Source of the DNA: Halobacteriovorax sp. JY17
Lineage (GTDB): Bacteria; Bdellovibrionota; Bacteriovoracia; Bacteriovoracales; Bacteriovoracaceae
Length of the DNA: 64,000 bases
Direction of reading: 5' to 3'
NCBI RefSeq assembly: GCF_002753895.1
Contig: NZ_NJER01000002.1
Coordinates: 62,001-126,000 of the forward strand
The notes beneath the pieces were generated by a model. The model did not search any database. It saw only the letters and a program-made list of their open reading frames with translations, and was not told the origin of the DNA. The translations under genes and the position numbers were made by a program. Positions 16,207-25,517 of this stretch are shown piece after piece (position 1 is the stretch's first letter; the number at the start of each line of letters is the position of its first letter).

Positions 16207-18012
16207 ATGTCTTATCAAGTTCTAGCAAGAAAATGGAGACCAAAGAGATTTCAAGACGTTATAGGCCAGGGGCATATAACAAAATCTCTTCAGAATGCTT
16301 TGTCGAGAGACAAGCTGGGGCACGCCTATATTCTCACCGGAACGCGAGGCATTGGAAAAACTTCTGTAGCAAGAATTTTTGCTAAGGCCATTAGATGCGA
16401 GAATAAATTAGAGGACTCAAATTCTTGTGGAGTTTGTGAGAGCTGTCAGGATTTTGATAGCACAAGCTCAATGAATGTCGTTGAAATTGATGGGGCTTCA
16501 AATAATAGTGTCGATGACATTAGAGACTTGATTGGAAATATTCAATACCTGCCGACAAGTGGAAAGTATAAAATCTATATAATCGATGAAGTTCATATGC
16601 TTTCAACGAGCGCTTTTAATGCGCTTTTGAAAACTCTCGAAGAGCCACCAGCTCACGCTATTTTTATTCTAGCAACAACAGAACCTGAAAAACTTTTGGG
16701 AACAGTTCTATCAAGATGCCAAAGATTCGATTTTAGAAATGCCGCTGTTGTTGATCTTGTGGCCCACTTAAAGAAAATATGTGAAGTTGAAAATATTCAA
16801 TTTGAAGATGAATCAATCATTAAGCAAATCTCTATACAGGGGAAGGGTTCTGTTAGAGATACACTTTCTCTACTTGATCAGGTTTTAAGCTTCTCTGAAA
16901 ATGGTGTGATTACTGAGCAAAGTGTGAGCTTTGCACTTGGGCTTGCTAAGACATCAGTCATTATTGAACTCGTTTCAAATATTATTAATGGCGATAGAGA
17001 TGAAGTCGTAACTCTTTATAAGAGTTTATTAAATGAAAATGTATCAGTAAAAAATATCTGCCACTCACTTTTAGATGAGTTCTATCTCTTTATTTCTCAG
17101 ATAGATAATAGTGAAAACTTAAAGAAGAGATGGCCAAGTGTTGATTCAGCACTGTTGCAGTCCGGAGAAGTTTTTTGGATATATGAAAGTATATCTAAGG
17201 ACGTGAGTTGGACTTTGTCGTCACTGTCGCCTGAGAATTGTACAGAAATAGCTCTTCAGAAAGTTACACTTAGAAATACCTTCTTCGAAAAAGGTGAAGT
17301 GGTTAAAAAAAAAGTAAATAATTCTGAAACTTTAAAACTTAAAGAAGAAGTTAAAGAAGAAGCTCCAATTGTTGAGGAGGAGCAAGCCTCTACTCCTGTG
17401 GTGACCGAACCTGAACCAGTTCAGGAAGAAATTGATGCGAGCGAAGAGTTTTCTAAGATGAGTACGGCTCTAGAGGATTCTGAAAAAATTATTACTGAAG
17501 CACCTGTTGAAGAAGTTGCTGATAGCTCTAAAAAAGAAGAAATCCTTAAAGAGAAGTCAGTTGAAGAGCTGCCTAGAGATTGGGATGGTTTTCTCGCCTA
17601 TCTTTTTAAGGTCTCTCCAGCATCAGCGGCAAACCTTGAACAGGGAAATATTCTCTCCCCATTATCCAAATCAGACACATCAGTTTCAATTGAAATAGGC
17701 TTTCCAGAATCAAGTCGTGTTTTTTTAGATTATTTAAAAGAGCAAGAATCTTTTGATAAGTTGAAAGAGCTTGTTGCGAACTTCTTTAGTGTTGAATTAA
17801 GTAAGGTTAATCTCCAGCTTGAAATGGTGAATCAGGAACAAGTCATTGACTCTGAGTTCAAATCAAAAGCACAGATAAAGCAAATAGAAGAAGAGGAAGT
17901 CGAAGAAGCTAAAAAAGAAAAGATTAGAAGTAATCCTTTCATTCGTCAGGCAGAAACAATTTTTAATTCAAAAATAGATAAAATAGTAATCTCAAAAGAG
18001 AAAAATAATTAG
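16207..18012 (+). CDS. dnaX: DNA polymerase III subunits gamma and tau
   Basis: Clamp-loader ATPase of the replicative polymerase, 601 residues. Walker A is GTRGIGKT (45-52), the zinc cysteines are Cys64, 74, 77 and 80, Walker B is DEVH (127-130), and the sensor SRC lies near 165. After residue 366 the sequence becomes a charged, Glu-rich linker and then a tau-specific C-terminal domain. A run of nine A lies at codons 367-369; both alternative frames stop at once, so a gamma product of about 369-371 residues could be made there. It begins an operon with ybaB and recR. Confidence 0.95.
   Translation: MSYQVLARKWRPKRFQDVIGQGHITKSLQNALSRDKLGHAYILTGTRGIGKTSVARIFAKAIRCENKLEDSNSCGVCESCQDFDSTSSMNVVEIDGASNNSVDDIRDLIGNIQYLPTSGKYKIYIIDEVHMLSTSAFNALLKTLEEPPAHAIFILATTEPEKLLGTVLSRCQRFDFRNAAVVDLVAHLKKICEVENIQFEDESIIKQISIQGKGSVRDTLSLLDQVLSFSENGVITEQSVSFALGLAKTSVIIELVSNIINGDRDEVVTLYKSLLNENVSVKNICHSLLDEFYLFISQIDNSENLKKRWPSVDSALLQSGEVFWIYESISKDVSWTLSSLSPENCTEIALQKVTLRNTFFEKGEVVKKKVNNSETLKLKEEVKEEAPIVEEEQASTPVVTEPEPVQEEIDASEEFSKMSTALEDSEKIITEAPVEEVADSSKKEEILKEKSVEELPRDWDGFLAYLFKVSPASAANLEQGNILSPLSKSDTSVSIEIGFPESSRVFLDYLKEQESFDKLKELVANFFSVELSKVNLQLEMVNQEQVIDSEFKSKAQIKQIEEEEVEEAKKEKIRSNPFIRQAETIFNSKIDKIVISKEKNN
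17291..17319 (+). promoter_or_regulatory. Candidate dnaX slippage/frameshift site (A9)
   Basis: Nine consecutive A at 17305-17313 form in-frame A AAA AAA. A Shine-Dalgarno-like AAGGTGA lies at 17291-17297. One inserted A (or a -1 shift) reads AGT AAA TAA; one lost A reads AAG TAA. Both stop immediately, giving a protein ending just after the ATPase core. Confidence 0.6.
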
Positions 18013-18021
18013 GAGCTTTTT

Positions 18022-18336
18022 ATGGCAAAGAATTTAAATCATTTAATGAAGCAAGCACAAGTTATGCAACAGAAGATGTCTACTCTTCAAAAAGAGTTAG
18101 AGTCGAGAGAGTTGGAGATTTCTGCTGGCGGTGGAATGGTAAAGATTAAAATTAATGGAAAGCAAGAAATACTTGAAATGAAGATTAATCCAGAGTGTGT
18201 TGATCCTTCTGATGTAGAAACTCTTGAAGAGTTAGTTCAAACTGCAGTTAATCAAGCGGTTAAAGAATCGCAGGATATGGTTAGTAGTGCTATGAGTAAA
18301 GTGACTGGTGGATTAAATATTCCAGGACTTTTCTAG
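18022..18336 (+). CDS. ybaB: YbaB/EbfC nucleoid-associated protein
   Basis: A 104-residue DNA-binding protein of the YbaB/EbfC family, recognised by the start LNHLMKQAQVMQQKM, the central SAGGGMVKIKINGKQEIL stretch and the helical C-terminus. The family dimerises and binds DNA with little sequence specificity. It follows dnaX by 9 bases with an AGGAG ribosome site and precedes recR, the conserved order. Confidence 0.93.
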   Translation: MAKNLNHLMKQAQVMQQKMSTLQKELESRELEISAGGGMVKIKINGKQEILEMKINPECVDPSDVETLEELVQTAVNQAVKESQDMVSSAMSKVTGGLNIPGLF

Positions 18337-18339
18337 AAG

Positions 18340-18936
18340 ATGGTTGAGCTTCCAGAAACCCTCTTAAATGTCATTGATCAGCTCAGTAAGATTCCTGGAG
18401 TTGGTGATAAGACTGCAACAAGGCAGACTCTTATTTTGGCGAAGTGGTCTTCACAGGATCTAAATGCTTTTGGAGATGCCATGAAAAATTTGGCGCATCT
18501 AAAGTCATGTGTGGACTGTGGAATGTATTCGGATAATGACCTTTGTGAGATTTGTGCGGACGCTGGAAGAAAAGAGGGGCGCTCTATTTGTGTCGTTGAA
18601 AATGTAACAGATTGCTTAGCTATTGAGCGAAGCGGAAACTATGATGGCCTCTATCATATCTTAGGAGGAGTATTGAATCCTCTTATGGGAATTGGCCCAG
18701 AAGAACTCAAGATTGATAACTTTGTAAAAAGAGCAAAGAGTTTAGAGGTTGAAAGTGTTATTCTAGCTGTTAATCCTTCTGTAGAGGGGGATGCAACATG
18801 CTCTTATATTAAGCAGGTCTTACCTGAGAATATAGAAGTTGATAGAATTGGATTTGGTATTCCAATGGGTGGAAGCTTAGAATACTTGGATACAATGACT
18901 ATTGCTAAGGCACTTGAAAATAAAAAGAAAATGTAG
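18340..18936 (+). CDS. recR: Recombination mediator RecR
   Basis: Part of the RecFOR pathway that loads RecA at gaps. The N-terminal helix-hairpin-helix has IPGVGDKTATRQ (18-29), the zinc finger uses Cys57, 60, 69 and 72, and the Toprim domain includes CVVENVTD near 84-91 and the VNPSVEGDAT segment. At 198 residues it is full length. It starts 3 bases after the ybaB stop codon. Confidence 0.95.
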   Translation: MVELPETLLNVIDQLSKIPGVGDKTATRQTLILAKWSSQDLNAFGDAMKNLAHLKSCVDCGMYSDNDLCEICADAGRKEGRSICVVENVTDCLAIERSGNYDGLYHILGGVLNPLMGIGPEELKIDNFVKRAKSLEVESVILAVNPSVEGDATCSYIKQVLPENIEVDRIGFGIPMGGSLEYLDTMTIAKALENKKKM

Positions 18937-18950
18937 ACCAGGGAGTGGTT

Positions 18951-19451
18951 TTGTTTAACCTAGGAAATTTACCAAAGTTAGCAGATGAATTCTTTTCAGA
19001 AGTTGCTGATCTATCCCAGTTAACGAATAGTAGTTTATTCCTCTGTCGTTCGGATGGAGTTCCTCTCTATGTAAAGAATGAATTAAATTCAGAATTTGAC
19101 GACGCCTCTGTAGGAGCGTTACTTGGTGGTGTTTGGCAGGCCGCGAGAGCGATGGCCTCCTTTATTCCAAACTCAAGTCTTGAAGAAGAATACAGACTAA
19201 GCTTTGATACATCAGATAAGGGAATTTATATTGTTCCAATAAACCTTGGTGGAGAAGAAGTTTACCTTGGTCTAATTTACTTTAAAGAAATTAACCCTGG
19301 AATGGTGAAGGCTAAACTTAGAGAAATTAGTTGGAGATTTTCTGAGTTCTGGAGTCTTGTAAACTTTAAAGAAGAAGTTCAGGATTCAACTCTATTTAAT
19401 AATATTACTGATGAAGAGATGGATAATCTCTTTGCATCAACACTTCAATAG
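18951..19451 (+). CDS. Roadblock/LC7-like protein, MglB candidate
   Basis: A protein of about 166 residues encoded directly before an MglA GTPase. The pattern SLFLCRSDGVPLYV, then SVGALLGGVWQAARAMAS, then YIVPINL and VYLGLIYF fits the roadblock/LC7 fold of MglB, the GTPase-activating partner of MglA. A TTG at 18951 follows AGGGAG by five bases and is my preferred start; a GTG at 18945 is the alternative. The MglB role is inferred from fold and neighbour. Confidence 0.7.
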   Translation: MFNLGNLPKLADEFFSEVADLSQLTNSSLFLCRSDGVPLYVKNELNSEFDDASVGALLGGVWQAARAMASFIPNSSLEEEYRLSFDTSDKGIYIVPINLGGEEVYLGLIYFKEINPGMVKAKLREISWRFSEFWSLVNFKEEVQDSTLFNNITDEEMDNLFASTLQ

Positions 19452-19464
19452 TTGAGGACTCAAT

Positions 19465-20055
19465 ATGTCTTTTGTGAATTATCATTCAAAAGAAATTAAC
19501 TGTAAAATTGTTTACTATGGTCCAGGCCTTGGTGGAAAAACAACAAATATACAACACGTTTATCAAAAAACTTCTGGGGACTCGAAAGGAAAAATCATTT
19601 CATTAAATAATGAAAATGAAAGAACTCTCTTCTTCGATTTCCTTCCATTAGATCTTGGTGAAATTCGTGGGTTTAAAACGAGATTTCATCTTTACACTGT
19701 TCCGGGACAAGTTTTCTATGAAGCAAGTCGAAAGTTAATTCTTCGAGGTGTTGATGGGGTTGTCTTTGTTGCAGATTCTCAAGTTGAAAGATTAGACGCA
19801 AATATTGAAAGTTTAAAAAGTCTTGAAAGTAATCTATTAGAGCAAGGTTATGATATGTCTCAAATTCCAATCATCATGCAGTGGAATAAACGCGACCTTC
19901 CAAATGTTATGAGTGCAGAAGACTTGTCAGAGAAATTAAATAAATGGAATCTTCAAGAGTTTGAAGGAGTAGCAACTCAAGGGACAGGCGTCTTTGAATC
20001 TTTAAAACATATTAGTAAATTAGTTCTTATGAATTTGAAAAGCGGTGTTGAGTAA
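19465..20055 (+). CDS. mglA: MglA-family small Ras-like GTPase
   Basis: A 196-residue bacterial Ras-like GTPase. The P-loop is GPGLGGKT (19-26), the switch region contains TVPGQ (78-82, MglA has this in place of DTAGQ) followed by [15 protein letters not shown], and NKRD (141-144) gives guanine specificity. MglA sets cell polarity and gliding in Myxococcus and controls prey invasion in Bdellovibrio. It follows the roadblock gene by 13 bases, suggesting a GTPase/GAP pair expressed with dnaX-recR. Confidence 0.92.
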   Translation: MSFVNYHSKEINCKIVYYGPGLGGKTTNIQHVYQKTSGDSKGKIISLNNENERTLFFDFLPLDLGEIRGFKTRFHLYTVPGQVFYEASRKLILRGVDGVVFVADSQVERLDANIESLKSLESNLLEQGYDMSQIPIIMQWNKRDLPNVMSAEDLSEKLNKWNLQEFEGVATQGTGVFESLKHISKLVLMNLKSGVE

Positions 20056-20056
20056 T

Positions 20057-21274
20057 TTAGATCTTTCCGCTCTTTTCTAGAAAATCGAGCATTACGAGAT
20101 GAGACTCAAGAAGAGCTTCTTGATTATAGAAGCTTGATCTTGTTCCAATTAAGTGATGTCCTCTAAGAATTCCAAGATTTATTCCTTTGAAATAGTTAGG
20201 AAACTGAGAGTTCTTCGTATCTACAACTCCATCATTACTTTCACTACTTTGAAAAATTAACTTAGTTAGAACCATCCATATATGACTCTCATACCACTCA
20301 GCCTCAAGTCCAATCGCAGAAAAGAATTTAAGTTTTGGAAGATCATTGTGATTTCGCTGAAACCAGCTTGACTGGTAATCACTAGAAAGAGATTTTTGAA
20401 ATTCCTTCATCATAATATCTCTTTTCTTATCGATGAATTGATAAAGCTTTGTGTTTTCAAAGAAGTGAACGCTATTAATCATCTTAAATATTTTCTTCTT
20501 CAAATGATCAGAGCCAAGAATTGGTGAGGCAATTGTGCTTACTCCAACAATATTTTCTTCGGCCCATTCTCTCTCATTTTTCAAGAAATGAAGAGTATCA
20601 AGACCACCTTTTGAAAAACATAGCAACCACAGTTTTTCGGTAGGATTTTCATCTTTATATCTCTTAAGCTGTTCAGCTAAGAGTTTAGAGTTGTGTTTAG
20701 AGGATTTAGATCCGTTAACATTGGCAGCAACGTATTTAATTCCTTTTGTCTTAAAGAGATGTTGGGCACCCCTTTCAAATGCTGGTGTAGAAAATATTTC
20801 GTTAAAAACACCGGAAATTAAAACTAAAGTTGAGTCAATCTTAGGAATATTAAATCTAGCTTTGTGCTCTGAAATTTTATGAGTGTAATCTAGCTCTAAG
20901 TAAATTGCTTCAAAAACAGCTTCTTCATCGTACTTAGAAAAGATACTCGTATCGTTATTGGCAATGGCCTTAATAATTTCTTGAAAGCCTTCATCGTAGA
21001 TAAAGTTATTTCTTCTATTAAAGAAATCGATATGTGAATGAAGATGTCTAAGAGTTGAGTGAGAAATCCAAGTTCCAGAGTTTGTTAGTGTTTTAACCAA
21101 CTGCCCCATTGTGTTTATATTTGGCTCTCTTATAAAAATTTCTACGGCTTCAATAGAATCACGAATTGACGTACGAGTGGCACTTTCCAAGAAGTTCTTG
21201 GTGTGCTTTTTGTATGATTGATACTGTTTAAAGTATTTCATACATGTATCTTTCGTAGCTAATGCTGGTGACAT
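20057..21274 (-). CDS. Alpha/beta-hydrolase-like protein, unknown substrate
   Basis: A 405-residue protein convergent with mglA (one base apart). The C-terminal two thirds looks like an alpha/beta hydrolase: a strand LVLISGVF (150-157), a nucleophile elbow CFSKG around Ser221 (first Gly replaced by Cys), Asp348 in SNDGVVD, and His373/374 in RGHH, giving a plausible Ser-Asp-His triad. The first about 140 residues are helical and unassigned. No signal peptide is seen, so it is probably cytoplasmic. The substrate cannot be deduced. Confidence 0.65.
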   Translation of the reverse strand: MSPALATKDTCMKYFKQYQSYKKHTKNFLESATRTSIRDSIEAVEIFIREPNINTMGQLVKTLTNSGTWISHSTLRHLHSHIDFFNRRNNFIYDEGFQEIIKAIANNDTSIFSKYDEEAVFEAIYLELDYTHKISEHKARFNIPKIDSTLVLISGVFNEIFSTPAFERGAQHLFKTKGIKYVAANVNGSKSSKHNSKLLAEQLKRYKDENPTEKLWLLCFSKGGLDTLHFLKNEREWAEENIVGVSTIASPILGSDHLKKKIFKMINSVHFFENTKLYQFIDKKRDIMMKEFQKSLSSDYQSSWFQRNHNDLPKLKFFSAIGLEAEWYESHIWMVLTKLIFQSSESNDGVVDTKNSQFPNYFKGINLGILRGHHLIGTRSSFYNQEALLESHLVMLDFLEKSGKI

Positions 21275-21366
21275 AGTTTAAATCCACTTCCAAATTGAAT
21301 GTGCCTCGAGTAGAATTGTGTCATTAACCAATTTGAGTAGTCAAATATTTTTGACGCGGAGGAATA

Positions 21367-22215
21367 ATGGCCAGTAAAGCAATTGGAATCATTGGTGGAA
21401 GTGGAGTTTACAATATTGAAGGTATTGAAATTATACAAGAGCATTATATTGAAACACCTTTCGGAGAGCCTTCGGATAGAATAATTGAAGCTAAAATTGA
21501 TGGAATATTATTTTATTTTTTACCGCGTCACGGGCGGAATCATCACGTTCTCCCTCATGAAGTTAATTATTGCGCCAATGTCTATGCGCTAAAAACTATG
21601 GGCGTTGAGTATTTAATTTCTGTCTCTGCAGTTGGATCGTTGAAAGAGGAGTGCCCTCCGACAATGATGGTTCTTCCTGATCAATTTATTGATTGGACTA
21701 AAGGTGGAAGAAGAAGAACGTTCTTTGGGGAAGGCATTGTAGGCCATGTGTCGACAGCCTGCCCGATTGAAACTAACTTACAAAAATTATTAGCAGACTC
21801 TTGTAAAGAAGCAGGCGCTGATCATAAAGTTGGAGGAAGCTATATTTGTATCGAGGGACCTCAGTTTTCATCAAAGGCGGAATCTAATATTTATAGAAGC
21901 TTTGGAGCAACGGTTATTGGTATGACAAACGTTCCAGAGGCTTACCTGGCTAAAGAAGCTGGTATGGCCTATGCCACATTAGCTATGGTTACGGATTATG
22001 ATTGCTGGAGAGAAGAGGAGCACTGCTCTGTTGAAGAAATTTTAAAAGTTATGAAAACAAATAATCAGACGGCGCAGAAAATTATCAAATCAGCACTTAA
22101 GAGATTAGATGAGAATAGATTTGATTTTGTAAAAGAAAATACTTTTGCAATAATGACCCCTGATGATGCGATGAACTCTAAGCAAAAAGAAATTTGCAAA
22201 GTACTTAAGGCGTAA
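21367..22215 (+). CDS. mtnP: S-methyl-5'-thioadenosine phosphorylase
   Basis: Cleaves methylthioadenosine with phosphate in methionine salvage. The family features are IIGGSGVYNIEG at the N-terminus, PRHGRNHHVLPHEVNY near 55-70, LPDQFIDWTKGGRRRTFF, EGPQFSSKAES, and TDYDCW, which is typical of MTA rather than purine-nucleoside phosphorylases. The length is 282 residues. A strong GGAGGAATA ribosome site precedes the ATG. It overlaps rsmH by 1 base and occupies the place often held by mraZ. Confidence 0.93.
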   Translation: MASKAIGIIGGSGVYNIEGIEIIQEHYIETPFGEPSDRIIEAKIDGILFYFLPRHGRNHHVLPHEVNYCANVYALKTMGVEYLISVSAVGSLKEECPPTMMVLPDQFIDWTKGGRRRTFFGEGIVGHVSTACPIETNLQKLLADSCKEAGADHKVGGSYICIEGPQFSSKAESNIYRSFGATVIGMTNVPEAYLAKEAGMAYATLAMVTDYDCWREEEHCSVEEILKVMKTNNQTAQKIIKSALKRLDENRFDFVKENTFAIMTPDDAMNSKQKEICKVLKA

Positions 22216-23192
22216 TGACGTATAAAAAGCACTACTCAGTATTGAATAAAGAAGTTGTGGATATTCTCAGTGAAAACTGTGAACAACTTGAAAATATAAA
22301 CTTTGCAGACATGACTTTTGGAGCTGGAGGGCACACGTTCGCACTCGCAACTGAGGTTAATAAGTGTCGTGTCTATAGTGTTGATCAAGATCCCGATGCT
22401 CTCAAAAATGGTCTGAAAAATATTGAAGAGTTAAATCTAAAAGAATATGTTTTTTTAAACGATATGAACTTTGAAGAGTTTCCAGAATTTATTAAAGATA
22501 AGCACCCAGACTTAAAATTCAATGGAATTATTGCAGACCTTGGAGTTTCTAGTCATCATTTTGATGAAGGTGAAAGAGGATTCTCTTTTAGGTTTGATGC
22601 TCCTCTCGATATGCGCATGGACTCTGATAACGATGAAGTAGAGACAGCTGCTTATATAATTAACAATTATTCGAAAGAAGACTTAGAAAATATATTTTTT
22701 CGTTATGGAGAAGAGAAATTTACACATCGAATTGTTAAGAGCATTTTAGAGAAAAGAGAAATTGCCCCTATAGAAACCACTAAACAACTAGAGCAGTTGA
22801 TAATAGATTGCTATCCAAAGAAGTTACAATTTGGAAAAACTAATCCAGCAACAAAATGTTTTCAGGCCTTAAGAATTAAAGTTAATAAAGAATTAGATGT
22901 TTTAGAGAGAGTAATTCCCGGTCTTATAAATTTACTTGATGAAAATGGTCGCTTGGCAATAATCACATTTCACTCGTTAGAAGATAGAATTGTAAAAAAT
23001 CTCTTTAAAGACGCTCTGCAGGGAGATATTCCTTATGAGTTATACAATAAGAAGCCGATCGTCCCATCTCATGGGGAGTTAGAGGAAAATCCTCGCTCTA
23101 GAAGTGCAAAGCTAAGAGTGATTTGTAAAATAAAAGAGAAAAAATCAAAGAATAAGTATGCACAATTTTCAAAAATAGGTGAAAATAGATAG
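22215..23192 (+). CDS. rsmH: 16S rRNA m4C1402 methyltransferase RsmH
   Basis: SAM-dependent methyltransferase (MraW) at the head of the dcw cluster. The SAM motif MTFGAGGHT lies near 33-41, DLGVSSHHFD near 108-117, GFSFRFDAPLDMRMD follows, and TFHSLEDR near 257-264 is characteristic. It is 325 residues long and intact. Its start overlaps the mtnP stop by one base. Confidence 0.95.
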   Translation: MTYKKHYSVLNKEVVDILSENCEQLENINFADMTFGAGGHTFALATEVNKCRVYSVDQDPDALKNGLKNIEELNLKEYVFLNDMNFEEFPEFIKDKHPDLKFNGIIADLGVSSHHFDEGERGFSFRFDAPLDMRMDSDNDEVETAAYIINNYSKEDLENIFFRYGEEKFTHRIVKSILEKREIAPIETTKQLEQLIIDCYPKKLQFGKTNPATKCFQALRIKVNKELDVLERVIPGLINLLDENGRLAIITFHSLEDRIVKNLFKDALQGDIPYELYNKKPIVPSHGELEENPRSRSAKLRVICKIKEKKSKNKYAQFSKIGENR

Positions 23193-23256
23193 AGGGGCAT
23201 GATGCTCCAGAAATATAATAGTTGTTTTATTAAGCAGGAAGCTTAGGAGACAGCAG

Positions 23257-23595
23257 ATGGCTGCTAAAAAAAGAAAATCTAAATCAAGATCTAAGAACAG
23301 TATTAAGAACTCTGTTTCAGATTCTTTCAAAAAAGTATTTCTAAGTTCACAAGGTTTACCTATCATGCTGACATTGTCGGTTCTTGGTGTGCTATTTGTC
23401 CTTTTTAGAATGAAAGGTATTGAGCTAAATTATAAAATTACAAATATGAATAAAGATATAGAAAAAGTAGCACTTGAAAGTAAAGAGCTAAGAGCAAAGA
23501 AAGCACGTCTTCTCTCTGTTAAAAATTTAAGATCAATTGCACATAAGTATGAACTTAAACAACCGAAACAAAATCAGGTGATAGTAATTCCTTAA
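23257..23595 (+). CDS. ftsL: FtsL-like divisome protein
   Basis: A 112-residue protein with a Lys/Arg-rich cytoplasmic N-terminus, one membrane helix (about 33-51) and a periplasmic coiled-coil-like segment, the topology of FtsL. Sequence similarity within the family is always low, so the call rests on size, topology and its place between rsmH and ftsI. It starts after an AGGAG ribosome site and ends 2 bases before ftsI. Confidence 0.82.
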   Translation: MAAKKRKSKSRSKNSIKNSVSDSFKKVFLSSQGLPIMLTLSVLGVLFVLFRMKGIELNYKITNMNKDIEKVALESKELRAKKARLLSVKNLRSIAHKYELKQPKQNQVIVIP

Positions 23596-23597
23596 TT

Positions 23598-25517
23598 ATG
23601 GAAAGTAGTAAAACGAAAATTAAAATTTCTTTCTTTGTTTTTCTAGGGTTGTTTTCAGCAATTCTTGTAAAAGCATTTATTGTCCAAGTGGTAGACAAGG
23701 ATCTGCTACTCTCAAAAGCCAAGAAGCAATTCTTTAGGGAGAGAACCACTTATCCTAAAAGAGGAAATATCTTAGATCGTAATGGAAATCCATTAGCGAT
23801 CAACGTTCAAACCTATAGTATTTTTACAATACCAAAGAATTTAAAAGGTGATTATTCGACCTATAAGAAAGTCTCAAAAATAGTACCTAGCCTTACCTAT
23901 GACAAAATTCTTTCAATAATTAAAAAGAGAAAAAAGTTTACATTCTTAGCGAGAAAAATCGAATTATCATCTGATCAAGTTCAAGAGCTAAAAGAACTTA
24001 AAGGTGTTCACATTGAGGCCGTTGCCAAAAGATATTATCCAAACCATGAACTTTCGAGTCAGACAATTGGGTTTGTAGGTATTGATAACGTAGGGCTTTC
24101 TGGAATTGAATATGCTTTTGATGAGCAATTAAGAGGAAAGCCAAAAATTACAAAATATGTAATCGATAGAAAAGGGCGTCCAATAAAATTTGAAAGTACG
24201 CAAGTTGGTAGTGGAGCTAAAGATATAGTTCTTTCAATTGATAAGGACCTTCAATCTATAGCAGAAAAAGCATTAAAAGATGCAGTTGAAGAATTTGGAG
24301 CGATTAGGGGTGGTTTTGGAGTTATGAATGCGGAGACTGGTGAAGTTCTTGCAATGGGTAATTACCCAAACTTTGATCCAAATATTCCACATAAATCACC
24401 TTCAAAGAATAAGAAACTCGCTTTTATTACTGATCCATTTGAGCCAGGTTCAACATTTAAGGCCTTAACAATTGCTTCTGCTCTAGAACATAAAGTTGCA
24501 AGACCAGATACGAATTACTACTGCGAGCAAGGAAAGCTTAGAGTTGAGGGGCATACAATAAGTGAAGCGGAAGCGAAGAAGAAGTTTGAATGGCTTTCTG
24601 TGACTGAAATTCTTCAACATTCTTCAAATGTGGGAACAACTAAAATTGCCTTTGACTTAACGTATCCAAAATTAAAAGAAACTTTAAAGAAGTTTAAGAT
24701 TGGAGAAAAAACGGGAATTGAACTTGCCGGTGAGTCGAGAGGAATTTTCAATGATGAAGAAAATGTATCACCTTTAAGTTTGAGTAATATTAGTTTTGGT
24801 CAAGGTGTTGCAACGACAGGTATTCAAATGCTTTCTGCATACTCTGCAATTAGTAACGGTGGTTATTATATAAAACCAACAATCTTAAAAAGAGAGAAAT
24901 CTGAAATTTCTGAAGAAGATAAGACGCAAATAATAGACTTCCAAACGTCTAGAGAATTAAAAGAAATGCTAGTTCAAGCAGTTGAAGATGGAACAGGCGG
25001 AAGAGCTAGAATTCCATACTTTACTATTGCAGGTAAAACATCTACAGCTCAAAGGTCTGATCAACAAGGTGGATATAGTGGTTATATTCCAGGCTTTCTA
25101 GGTTTTCCGATTGGGACAAAGGATAAGTTTACAGTTTACGTCTATGTAGATAAGCCGGAGAAGGGAAAGTCTTATTACGGTGGAACAGTTGCTGGACCTG
25201 TTTTTAAGAAAATTGCACAGTATATCCTTTATAAAGATAGAAACCTCGGAAACTTAACAGTTAAAAAGAAATTTAATACAACAAGCTCTTTTGATACTGT
25301 TCGTATTAAACACTCTTCAACTCGTATCATTAAAGGTGGAGTTCCAAACTTTGAAGGCCTAGATAAGAAGTCAGCAAGTCGATTGGCGAAGAAGTTAGGT
25401 CTGAGAATTATTCATAATGGTATTGGAGTGGTATCTTCTCAAATCCCAGATGTAGGTGTAAAAGTTGAAGGTGAAACTTTAGTAAGACTTTATTACAAAC
25501 CACCGAGCTATGAATAA
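23598..25517 (+). CDS. ftsI: Penicillin-binding protein FtsI with C-terminal PASTA domain
   Basis: Septal peptidoglycan transpeptidase. It has an N-terminal membrane anchor (about 10-30), a dimerisation domain beginning RGNILDRNG (55-63), and a transpeptidase with Ser285-x-x-Lys288 (active serine), Ser342-Ser-Asn344, and Lys480-Thr-Ser. The last about 65 residues (GGVPNFEGLDKKSA...) form a PASTA-like domain, as in Gram-positive PBP2x and SpoVD, which is unusual for a Gram-negative FtsI. It is 639 residues long and overlaps murE by 8 bases. Confidence 0.93.
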   Translation: MESSKTKIKISFFVFLGLFSAILVKAFIVQVVDKDLLLSKAKKQFFRERTTYPKRGNILDRNGNPLAINVQTYSIFTIPKNLKGDYSTYKKVSKIVPSLTYDKILSIIKKRKKFTFLARKIELSSDQVQELKELKGVHIEAVAKRYYPNHELSSQTIGFVGIDNVGLSGIEYAFDEQLRGKPKITKYVIDRKGRPIKFESTQVGSGAKDIVLSIDKDLQSIAEKALKDAVEEFGAIRGGFGVMNAETGEVLAMGNYPNFDPNIPHKSPSKNKKLAFITDPFEPGSTFKALTIASALEHKVARPDTNYYCEQGKLRVEGHTISEAEAKKKFEWLSVTEILQHSSNVGTTKIAFDLTYPKLKETLKKFKIGEKTGIELAGESRGIFNDEENVSPLSLSNISFGQGVATTGIQMLSAYSAISNGGYYIKPTILKREKSEISEEDKTQIIDFQTSRELKEMLVQAVEDGTGGRARIPYFTIAGKTSTAQRSDQQGGYSGYIPGFLGFPIGTKDKFTVYVYVDKPEKGKSYYGGTVAGPVFKKIAQYILYKDRNLGNLTVKKKFNTTSSFDTVRIKHSSTRIIKGGVPNFEGLDKKSASRLAKKLGLRIIHNGIGVVSSQIPDVGVKVEGETLVRLYYKPPSYE

